Below are positions 1 to 4,501 of a DNA stretch of 6,228 nt, one piece after another. The position numbers and the translations under genes were made by a program. Source of the stretch: Acetobacteraceae bacterium (GTDB taxonomy: Bacteria > Pseudomonadota > Alphaproteobacteria > Acetobacterales > Acetobacteraceae); the NCBI GenBank assembly GCA_030039695.1, contig JASHVB010000859.1:1-6228 (forward strand). Reading direction: 5' to 3'. Below the pieces are notes generated by a model, which was not told the DNA's origin, did not search any database, and worked only from the letters and a program-made list of their open reading frames with translations. Every line of letters starts with the position of its first letter. Position 1 is the first letter of the stretch.

Positions 1-293
1 GATGTAGGCTGGCACGAAGAATTTCGACACTGACGCGGCCATACATACTCGCTTCAGAGCCTTGAGCCGCTTGTTCTATCCTTCGACTTGGCCACTCGAC
101 CATTTCGTCACCAACCCGTTCCGGTCAGCGGCCAAATCATTCTGCAGTCCTCTAGCGACGACCCGCAGGCCATAAAGCGGGGACGTCGCGGCGGTTCATG
201 GAGCTCGACCTCGATCACCAGACCGCCTCCAGCCCAACGGGTGGCTCCTACACGCAAGCCGCCCGTCTCCGGCACCAGTGACCTTGTCGCCAT
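1..293 (-). pseudogene. ISL3-family transposase, internally deleted and degenerate
   Basis: ISL3 transposases are DDE enzymes with an N-terminal zinc-binding region and a conserved C-terminus of the form WSxGQxEGxxNRLKxLKRxMYGR. Reading the minus strand, ATG at 293 is preceded by GGAG and starts a typical ISL3-like N-terminus (MATRSLVPETGGLRV, then GLVIEVELHEPPRRPR). Around 170-190 this breaks off in the middle of the expected zinc motif. In another frame it continues as YGLRVVARGLQNDLAADR and then WSSGQVEG, the C-terminal end. An in-frame TAG follows VEG where a Q or V codon is expected, then NKRLKALKR. A frameshift is needed before MYGRVSVEILRASL. The catalytic core is therefore missing, with roughly 1 kb deleted judging from normal family length, and the rest is inactivated twice. 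The C-terminus runs off the window at base 1. The family call rests on motif recognition; deletion as the cause is inference. Confidence 0.75.
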
Positions 294-324
294 CTCGGTT
301 CTCCGATCGACCTCGCCACAGTCC

Positions 325-352
325 GACCTGCACGCAAATCACGCCAGAACCC
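325..352 (-). repeat. Probable terminal repeat of the ISL3-type element
   Basis: This lies 32-59 bp upstream of the transposase start, where the IS end should be. On the minus strand it begins GGGTTCTGGCGTGATTTGCG. ISL3-family termini usually begin with GG, so position 352 is a plausible outer boundary. The 22 bp at 325-346 recur with 3 mismatches at 2407-2428 in the same orientation, which supports a mobile-element end. The palindrome CCCAATTGGG (350-359) sits on the boundary. The opposite IS end is outside the window, so the terminal repeat cannot be paired. Confidence 0.45.
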
Positions 353-388
353 AATTGGGGTCAGCGCGACACGAGAGCTGACCAGGCA

Positions 389-988
389 GTGACCACGCGT
401 CAGCGAGAAAAGCGCCTGGCGCACCTGCGCAAGCTGGGCCGGATCACGCCTGGTATGGAGTGGTGCCTGCGCACCGACCGGGGTCGGGGGATGGATCGGC
501 AGTACCGCGCCGATCAGATCGAGCTGCCGCTCAACGAGACCCTGAATCTCGCCAGGATGTTGGGATTGGTCGACGCCAAGACGAAAGCCATGATGTTCAA
601 GCGAGAGGTCAAGGCGGCCATGCGCAGCTGCAAAGAAGCCAGATGCAAGCGTGCCCGCCAGATAATTGAGATGCGCAGTACCGGGGCTTCGTACAGATCC
701 ATAGCTGCAAAGTTCTATCCGCGCCCGATGCGGGTGTTCCGCATTTGCGTGGCAGTTAAGCCTGACCCGCTGAGCCGGGCGAGAGGATTAATCCCTGACG
801 TAGAAGCCGTGATACGACAGCGCAGGGCTGAAGGCGCGGATTGGATGGCCATAGCTGTCGAAATCGGCTGGAGCGCGCCGACCACAATCCGCTATGGGTC
901 ATTGCTCGGCCTGCCCAACAGGCTGCCGAAAAGCATCGTTATCGCAGGTCAGGGGACGGACCCGTCCCAGCCGTGCTGCATTGGTTGA
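389..988 (+). CDS. Hypothetical protein with two HTH-like segments (199 aa)
   Basis: I do not recognise this family. The frame is open from GTG 278, but 278-352 lies inside the IS remnant, so GTG 389 just beyond the IS boundary is the better start; the ribosome binding site there is weak. The protein is basic, with a charged N-terminus (TTRQREKRLAHLRKLGRITP). Two later segments look like helix-turn-helix elements: ARQIIEMRSTGASYRSIAAK (about residues 90-109) and VEAVIRQRRAEGADWMAIAV (about 138-157). Both have the pattern helix, short Gly/Ala turn, helix with A-I/M-A, as in resolvase or transcriptional-regulator HTHs. This suggests DNA binding, but that is inference. The last 13 codons overlap the antisense secreted-peptide gene at 949-1080, and the tail (DPSQPCCIG) may be non-native sequence reached after a junction. 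Start and C-terminus are both uncertain. Confidence 0.5.
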   Translation: MTTRQREKRLAHLRKLGRITPGMEWCLRTDRGRGMDRQYRADQIELPLNETLNLARMLGLVDAKTKAMMFKREVKAAMRSCKEARCKRARQIIEMRSTGASYRSIAAKFYPRPMRVFRICVAVKPDPLSRARGLIPDVEAVIRQRRAEGADWMAIAVEIGWSAPTTIRYGSLLGLPNRLPKSIVIAGQGTDPSQPCCIG

Positions 989-1080
989 TGCTGATGCGCC
1001 GGCGCCTGAGCGCCTGTAGCGCCAGAAATGGCCATCGTGGCCAGAAGAGCGATCGTTATGATGCGCAGATGGGCGAACAT
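949..1080 (-). CDS. Small secreted His/Gln-rich peptide (43 aa)
   Basis: A short minus-strand gene with a well-placed ribosome binding site (GGAGG at 1086-1090, five bases before ATG 1080). Residues 1-26 form a clear signal peptide: MFAHLR, a hydrophobic core IITIALLATMAI, then SGATGAQA as the cleavage region. The predicted mature part is only about 17 residues and rich in His, Gln and Met (PAHQHQPMQHG, then WDGSVP). His/Met clusters after a signal peptide are common in periplasmic copper-handling proteins, but this is too short to assign. It may instead be the N-terminus of a longer exported protein truncated near 949, where the opposite-strand gene ends. The longer minus-strand frame upstream of 1080 lacks coding character and the SD-led ATG is preferred. 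Confidence 0.45.
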   Translation of the reverse strand: MFAHLRIITIALLATMAISGATGAQAPAHQHQPMQHGWDGSVP

Positions 1081-1162
1081 GCCGTCCTCCAAATCTTGAA
1101 TTGCCCGATGGACGCCGACACAGGCAGGTCCACGCGCCACGCGCTGTGGTTCGGATCAGAGC

Positions 1163-1312
1163 GCTCCGCACCGCGTTCGGTCGGGTGCCACAACTCGCCA
1201 AAAACTGGCGTCCGCTGGGATGCGTGACAAACGATGAATTGTCCTGCTTCTCATGACTCAATCTCATGCGACCTGGGCTCGGCACGGCGTTCAGTCGGTG
1301 CCAAAGCTGGCC
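1163..1312. repeat. Two imperfect direct copies of a hairpin-forming repeat
   Basis: Copy 1 (1163-1200) and copy 2 (1277-1312) share about 29 of 36 aligned positions, with a one-base indel, around the core CGCGTTCGGTCGGGTGCC / CGGCGTTCAGTCGGTGCC. Each copy can fold into a short hairpin: GCACC (1168-1172) with GGTGC (1184-1188), and GGCAC (1281-1285) with GTGCC (1298-1302). The two arms differ between copies yet remain paired, which hints that structure rather than sequence was kept. The copies lie in the 289-bp gap between divergent genes (minus start 1080, plus start 1370). Beyond them and the candidate promoter I see no other feature in this gap. Confidence 0.45.
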
Positions 1313-1320
1313 TGCGCGGC

Positions 1321-1356
1321 TTGATCCCGACCGGTCCTCGCTATGGTCCGACCGGT
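1321..1356 (+). promoter_or_regulatory. Candidate promoter and dyad upstream of the 1370 gene
   Basis: TTGATC (1321-1326) and TATGGT (1343-1348), 16 bp apart, resemble sigma-70 -35 and -10 boxes ahead of ATG 1370. A dyad, ACCGGTC (1330-1336) and GACCGGT (1350-1356), brackets the -10 box and could be an operator. Because ACCGGT is itself palindromic the arms also read as direct repeats. The implied leader is very short (about 10-15 bases) and barely holds the ribosome binding site GGGAG at 1359-1363. Confidence 0.25.
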
Positions 1357-1369
1357 GTGGGAGTGAGCC

Positions 1370-1647
1370 ATGGTCCGCCAGCCGAATCAGGTTTTGCCGA
1401 ACGTCAGCATGACAGTAGACAGCGAAGTAATCCACGACATGGATTACAAGTCGTACGACATGCGCCGCAACGTCGTCGTTGTGGACATTCGTGACCACAC
1501 GGGCACTCCGACGGCGAGAAGGCCGTGTACACGGGTCTGGATGGAAGCAGCAAGGCCTACCCGCTTCGCTTTATCAAGCTCGGCACCTCGATGTGCCACG
1601 AGGCGCCCGCCCGCTACTTCAAGTACGTCCGGGCGGCGTCGGCGTAA
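1370..1647 (+). pseudogene. Hypothetical protein gene with a one-base frameshift
   Basis: I do not recognise the family. ATG 1370 has GGGAG seven bases upstream and begins MVRQPNQVLPNVSMTVDSEV, continuing to VVVVDIRDHTG near 1503. Coding-like sequence then continues in the frame one base back: GHSDGEKAVYTGLDGSSKAY, then PLRFIKLGTSMCHEAP and a Tyr/Phe/Lys-rich end, stopping at TAA 1645-1647. Restoring one base at about 1499-1501 (ACN GGG CAC) joins the halves seamlessly as RDHTGHSDGEK, giving about 92 residues. GC-rich third positions persist on both sides of the shift, so both halves were recently coding. No signal peptide or membrane segment is seen. The next gene follows after 11 bp, so the two were probably co-transcribed. 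A sequencing error or programmed shift cannot be excluded. Confidence 0.6.
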
Positions 1648-1658
1648 CCAAGGAGGGT

Positions 1659-1877
1659 GTGACGATCGCAGTCGGTGAATTCGGGTTCTACACGAACTTC
1701 CGTGGCATGGATGTCGAAGTCCCGGCTATGGTGAAGTGGGTCGTGAATGGCCGCGTCGTCGCTGAGAAACGCCTGTATTTGAGCAACGGGAAGCAGGCCG
1801 ACTGGCTGCTGACGAAGGCCACGTCCCGGCAGGAACGTCTGCTGGACGAGGAGATCGTAGCAGCCAGCTACGGCTGA
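1659..1877 (+). CDS. Hypothetical small protein (72 aa)
   Basis: The family is unknown to me. AAGGAGG (1650-1656) is a near-perfect ribosome binding site; the GTG at 1659 begins only two bases after it, unusually tight. It is chosen because the next in-frame start (ATG 1707) has no ribosome binding site and would drop the conserved-looking MTIAVGEFGFYTNFRGMD. The protein alternates hydrophobic and polar residues (VPAMVKWVVNGRVVAEKRLY), suggesting a small beta-rich fold, then has a charged helical end (ATSRQERLLDEEIVAASYG). There is no signal peptide or transmembrane segment. It lies 11 bp after the frameshifted 1370 gene, probably in the same operon and perhaps translationally coupled to it. 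Its TGA lies in the left arm of a stem-loop shared with the convergent gene. Confidence 0.65.
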   Translation: MTIAVGEFGFYTNFRGMDVEVPAMVKWVVNGRVVAEKRLYLSNGKQADWLLTKATSRQERLLDEEIVAASYG

Positions 1878-1897
1878 GCGGAACAGAAAGCCGCTCA
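1875..1897. terminator. Stem-loop between convergent genes, with a stop codon in each arm
   Basis: TGAGCGG (1875-1881) pairs perfectly with CCGCTCA (1891-1897) across a 9-base loop (AACAGAAAG). The TGA of the plus gene is the first triplet of one arm, and the TGA of the minus gene, read as TCA 1895-1897, is the last triplet of the other. It could serve both directions as a transcription barrier. There is no long T run on either side, so an efficient intrinsic terminator is uncertain. Confidence 0.45.
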
Positions 1898-2191
1898 TTG
1901 AAACAAACGCGTGAATAGGCCCGGGGTGCGTGGTTTCAGGCCCAGTGCGTTGCATATTTTAGGAGCAACAAATTGTCTTTCAGGGTCTTCACAAACGCAA
2001 GATACCTCCCAAGGATCTTGTTCACAGTGTTTGACATGGATCTGGTCTGGACCTGGATCGCCTTTGACGAACGTCGCTACCGCAGCCCCCGCGTACTCCA
2101 CGCCTTTGATCAGGTCGGCTTGAATCGGTGCTGCGGAGAGCCCGATCAAGAGCACGAATGCATAACCAAGTCTGTTAGAGATGCGGGTCAT
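1895..2191 (-). CDS. Small periplasmic four-cysteine protein (98 aa)
   Basis: I do not recognise the family. ATG 2191 has GGAGGC at 2199-2204, seven bases upstream. Residues 1-25 form a standard signal peptide (MTRISNR, hydrophobic AFVLLIGLSAA, cleavage after PIQA), so the product should be exported. The mature 73 residues begin DLIKGVEYAGAAVATFVKGD. They carry four cysteines at about 56, 65, 67 and 80, within HCEQDPWEVSCVCEDPE and KICNALGL. This even number in a compact span fits two disulfides in the periplasm; the C-x-C pair could alternatively bind metal. No lipobox is seen, so it is not a predicted lipoprotein. It is convergent with the 1659 gene, and its upstream region is the 317-bp control region at 2192-2508. 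Confidence 0.7.
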   Translation of the reverse strand: MTRISNRLGYAFVLLIGLSAAPIQADLIKGVEYAGAAVATFVKGDPGPDQIHVKHCEQDPWEVSCVCEDPERQFVAPKICNALGLKPRTPGLFTRLFQ

Positions 2192-2381
2192 GGTCTCTGC
2201 CTCCAGTTTTCGTCACACCGCAACCTGGGCGCGGCACCGCCGACGATCGATGACCTCAAGCGTCAAAAAGGACATAACCTTCGATTGGAACTTGACCTCT
2301 CTAGTCATGGTGTGAGGTGGAGCAGATTTAATGCAGAACAGGTGGTGCCGGTATGAAATGCTTCGCACGTCGGTGCAGGTA

Positions 2382-2406
2382 TTGTGTGACCTAGGTCACA
2401 GATAAT
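2382..2406 (+). promoter_or_regulatory. CRP/FNR-type palindrome next to a -10-like box
   Basis: TGTGACCTAGGTCACA (2385-2400) is a perfect 16-bp palindrome that matches the CRP-family consensus TGTGA-N6-TCACA in both half-sites. GATAAT (2401-2406) follows directly and resembles a -10 box reading rightward, towards the gene starting at 2509. No good -35 lies 17 bp upstream (GGTATT); TTGTGT at 2382-2387 is too close. A site centred this near a start would normally repress rather than activate; alternatively it could serve the leftward gene at 2191 from about 200 bp away. A GntR- or ArsR-type regulator could also use such a palindrome. Apart from a weak dyad at 2291-2322, nothing else is visible between 2192 and 2381. 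Confidence 0.45.
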
Positions 2407-2428
2407 GGCCTGATCGCAAATCACGCCA
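2407..2428 (-). repeat. Second copy of the ISL3-type end sequence
   Basis: This 22-bp stretch matches 325-346 at 19 positions, including 14 consecutive bases (CGCAAATCACGCCA), in the same orientation. At 325-346 the sequence is the presumed outer end of an ISL3 element, so this looks like a solitary IS end left after excision or deletion. No transposase sequence lies beside it. Confidence 0.35.
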
Positions 2429-2441
2429 CTGAGTAGGTGAG

Positions 2442-2475
2442 CCGGGGTGCTGGAGCCACGCCCCGGTATTTTATT
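2442..2475 (+). terminator. Intrinsic terminator in the leader of the 2509 gene
   Basis: CCGGGGTG (2442-2449) pairs with CGCCCCGG (2459-2466), eight pairs including one G-T, around a 9-base loop. TATTTTATT (2467-2475) follows, giving the GC stem plus U-rich tail of a rho-independent terminator on the plus strand. No plus-strand gene ends just upstream. It lies between the candidate promoter at 2401-2406 and the ribosome binding site at 2499-2502. It could therefore attenuate the downstream recombinase genes, end a roughly 60-base RNA, or insulate those genes from upstream reading. Confidence 0.55.
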
Positions 2476-2508
2476 GGCTCCGAGACCAAGGGAGGCATGG
2501 AGATATAG

Positions 2509-2592
2509 ATGAGCGAGACAGTTATCCCGGCAGCTCCAGCAACGGCACCGAGTGGTGTAGTTGCATCTGCGGCGTCCCCCTTGCTGCTGTGA
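2509..2592 (+). pseudogene. Alanine-rich reading frame, 5' part before a frameshift
   Basis: ATG 2509 has GGAG at 2499-2502, six bases upstream, with AAGGGAGG further up at 2488-2495. It encodes 27 residues (MSETVIPAAPATAPSGVVAS, then AASPLLL) and stops at TGA 2590-2592, overlapping GTG 2589 of the next frame as GTGA. The Ala/Thr/Ser/Val-rich composition continues in the next frame (LAAVKAATIKSLSDAETA). One more C in the five-C run at 2576-2580 would join the two as AASPLAAVKAATIK. I therefore read this as the start of one alanine-rich gene of unknown function, now frameshifted. A leader peptide coupled through the GTGA overlap is the alternative. Confidence 0.45.
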
Positions 2593-3425
2593 AAGCCGCA
2601 ACGATCAAGAGCCTGTCGGATGCCGAGACAGCCCTTACTGCAGCGGTGCAAACTCAGGCGGCTGACCTCGCAGCGGCAGCGGTGCATATCGGCGCAGGCG
2701 CTGTGATGAGCGCGGTTTCGACTGCCGTCGGACCTGCAGCGAGCTCGATCATCGGTAAGGCCGAACCACCAACCTTGTTTCCGGCATCAAGGCACCGCCC
2801 TCTGCCCTACATTTACGCGCCCGAAGAGGTGGCGCGGATCGTCGCGGCTGCCGGGCGACTGCGACGGACGTACCCACTCCGACGCGAGGTGTACGCGACC
2901 CTCTTGGGGCTGATTGCCGCAAGCGGTTTGCGTGTCTCGGAGGCGCTTGACCTGCGGTTCGATGACCTGCAGCCTAACGGAGCTCTATTGATCCGACGGA
3001 CAAAGTTCGGAAAGAGCCGGCTCATTCCCTTGCATTCAACGGTGGCGGACGCGCTTGACCGTTACCTCGATCGGCGCCGCAGGTTGGCTGTGACGGACGA
3101 TCATGTGTTCCTTTCGGCAGGCAACCGACGAATCGCCTCCAGCATGGTGAACTACACCTTTCGTCGCGTGGTTCTGCTCGCCGGCGTTGCCCGCGAGCGG
3201 AAGCCGCCGTGCCGGATCCACGATCTTCGTCACACGTTCGCAACGAGATCGTTGGAACAATGCGCGGCACGTCGCGAGTCAGTCTCCCGTCACTTCGTCT
3301 CTCTGGCGACATACATGGGGCACACGGACATCGTCCACACCTACTGGTACCTCGAGGCGACACCGGAATTGATGGCTGATATTGCCACCGCAGCCGAGGC
3401 GCTGGTCGCCAAGGGGGGCGTATGA
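2589..3425 (+). CDS. Tyrosine recombinase, RIT-type, chimeric N-terminus (278 aa)
   Basis: Tyrosine recombinases cut and rejoin DNA through a 3'-phosphotyrosine. Residues about 62-275 are a complete catalytic domain: R115 (ASGLRVSEAL), K142 (TKFGKSR), H211 and R214 (RIHDLRHTFATR), H245 (TYMGHTDIVH) and the probable nucleophile Y254 (TYWYLEATPELM). The sequence resembles the middle recombinase of RIT elements, in which three overlapping recombinase genes lie in tandem. Its family normally has an N-terminal SAM-like core-binding domain. Here residues 1-60 are instead an unrelated alanine-rich segment, probably the 3' part of the gene starting at 2509, joined in frame near 2765. The first recombinase of the trio is absent. 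GTG 2589 is the first in-frame start and has no clear ribosome binding site of its own, so translation may depend on coupling or frameshifting. It overlaps the next gene by ATGA. Without a core-binding domain it probably cannot recombine alone. Confidence 0.8.
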   Translation: MKAATIKSLSDAETALTAAVQTQAADLAAAAVHIGAGAVMSAVSTAVGPAASSIIGKAEPPTLFPASRHRPLPYIYAPEEVARIVAAAGRLRRTYPLRREVYATLLGLIAASGLRVSEALDLRFDDLQPNGALLIRRTKFGKSRLIPLHSTVADALDRYLDRRRRLAVTDDHVFLSAGNRRIASSMVNYTFRRVVLLAGVARERKPPCRIHDLRHTFATRSLEQCAARRESVSRHFVSLATYMGHTDIVHTYWYLEATPELMADIATAAEALVAKGGV

Positions 3426-4276
3426 CACCGATCGCCCCGTTGATCACCGCCTTCCTGCGCGAGCATATGCCGATCGAGCGAGGCTATAGCCCACACACCT
3501 GCGAGACCTATGCGCGCGCCTTCCGGTTGTTGTTTGTATTTGCCGGAGAACATCTGGGGCAACGGCCTTCTCAGCTCTGTCTCGAGCAAATTGACGCTGC
3601 TCTGGTGCTCAACTTCCTGGCTCATATCGAGCAACAGCGTCATAACGACGCAGCCACTCGCAATTCCCGGCTCGCGGCGATCAAAGCATTCATGCGGTAT
3701 GTCGAATTCCGCGTCCCTTCCGCCCTGGAACAGATCAGACAGATCCACGCCATTCCGACGAAGCGCCATGACCAGGCGCTGGTGCGGCATCTCACAATCG
3801 GCGAGGTACGAGCAATCATTGATGCTCCGGACCTGATGACCCGCCTCGGCATTCGGAACCGCGCCATGCTGCACCTGTGTTTCGCCTGTGGGTTGCGCGT
3901 CTCCGAACTTGTGGAGCTCCCGTTGGCGCAAGTTTCTTTGCACCGAACACCAAGCATCCGTGTCTTTGGAAAGGGCCGCAAGGAGCGGTCACTTCCGCTT
4001 TGGAAAGACACCGCCACCGATCTGCGAGGCTGGTTAGCGGTGCGCGGGCCCATGCGTATTCCAGAGCGCTTCGTTAACGCTGAAGGCGCCGCAATCACAC
4101 GGGCTGGGTTCGAATACATTCTCGACAAACATACGCGCACGGCCGCCAAGGTATGCCCCTGTTTGGTTGGGCGCACCATATCGCCCCACCAACTACGGCA
4201 CTATCTGCCCCTCCCGACTATGTCGGGTAGCCGGATGATGTTCCGTGATTCCAACTGTTTAACGGATCGCATGTAG
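3422..4276 (+). pseudogene. Tyrosine recombinase, RIT-type, truncated at the 3' end
   Basis: ATG 3422 overlaps the previous stop (ATGA), as in translationally coupled recombinase operons. Residues 1-115 form the N-terminal SAM-like core-binding domain (FLREHMPIERGYSPHTCETY; later TRNSRLAAIKAFMRYVEF). The catalytic domain follows with R159 (CFACGLRVSELVEL), K184 (VFGKGRKERSLPLW) and H256/R259 (ISPHQLRH). Homology ends at residue 260, near base 4202. The family would continue with a helix, LGH and the tyrosine nucleophile; instead the frame reads YLPLPTMSGS and other foreign residues to TAG 4274-4276. About 50-70 C-terminal residues, including the catalytic His and Tyr, are lost, so the protein should be inactive, although its DNA-binding domain is whole. 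It resembles the last recombinase of RIT trios. The break coincides with the start of transposon debris. Confidence 0.8.
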
Positions 4277-4332
4277 AGATAATCTGCAGCCCTTCCAGCA
4301 ATCCAGCTTGGGGGGAGGGCGCAAACAATGAA
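4202..4332. other. Unassigned junction DNA with a short palindrome
   Basis: This lies between the broken recombinase and the second ISL3 fragment and matches neither. A perfect hairpin, CCCGAC (4213-4218), TAT, GTCGGG (4222-4227), stands 11 bp from the recombinase break. The minus strand stays open here (ending YMRSVKQLESRNIIRLPD and a short tail at 4201), in frame with the ISL3 fragment, but the sequence after WSNG does not look like ISL3. It may be an IS terminus or inserted sequence that I cannot name. Confidence 0.3.
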
Positions 4333-4500
4333 CCCATTGCTCCACGTTTCTGGCACGGCATTCCGCACGGCCTCGATGTCGTGCCGCAATGCTCTGGCAA
4401 AGCGCTGCATGCCATAGATGCCGGACCGGCGAGCGTCTCTCAACCACACGTCCAATTTCTCCACCGTGCCACCACGGAGCAGGCCGCGAAAACGCATCGC
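4333..4500 (-). pseudogene. Second ISL3-family transposase fragment (C-terminal part)
   Basis: The minus strand encodes MRFRGLLRGGTVEKLDVWLR, DARRSGIYGMQRFARALRHD and IEAVRNAVPETWSNG. This is the ISL3 C-terminal region just before the QxEGxxNRLK block (family pattern FxxxLRxDxxAVxxA...WSNGxxEG). Homology stops at WSNG (about 4333), so the NRLK/MYGR block is missing. It also stops on the other side near 4500, exactly where the inverted-repeat segment starts. About 56 residues of a protein normally over 400 remain. Its sequence differs clearly from the fragment at 1-293 (WSNG versus WSSG, IEAVRNAV versus LAADRNGL), so the two come from different elements. Confidence 0.65.
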
Positions 4501-4501
4501 C

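Noticed and set aside
899..1498. 199-residue open frame on the minus strand
   Set aside because: Its composition (Arg/Ser/His-rich) and lack of a ribosome binding site mark it as a shadow of GC-rich DNA. The SD-led frame starting at 1080 and the plus gene at 1370 explain the region better.
1479..1658. N-terminal extension of the 1659 gene back to 1479
   Set aside because: The extension is Arg/Gly/Pro-rich and overlaps the real frame ending at 1647; the near-perfect SD at 1650-1656 places the start at 1659.
2291..2322. Dyad CTTGACCTCTC / GTGAGGTGGAG as a MerR-type operator-promoter
   Set aside because: The half-sites match only partly, and no -10 box lies 19-20 bp from TTGACC as MerR-type promoters require.
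3341..3943. 200-residue open frame on the minus strand, antisense to the recombinases
   Set aside because: It lies across two clear recombinase genes and shows no recognisable domain; a codon-bias shadow.
3640..4179. 179-residue open frame on the minus strand
   Set aside because: Antisense to the second recombinase and rich in Arg/Ser; a shadow.
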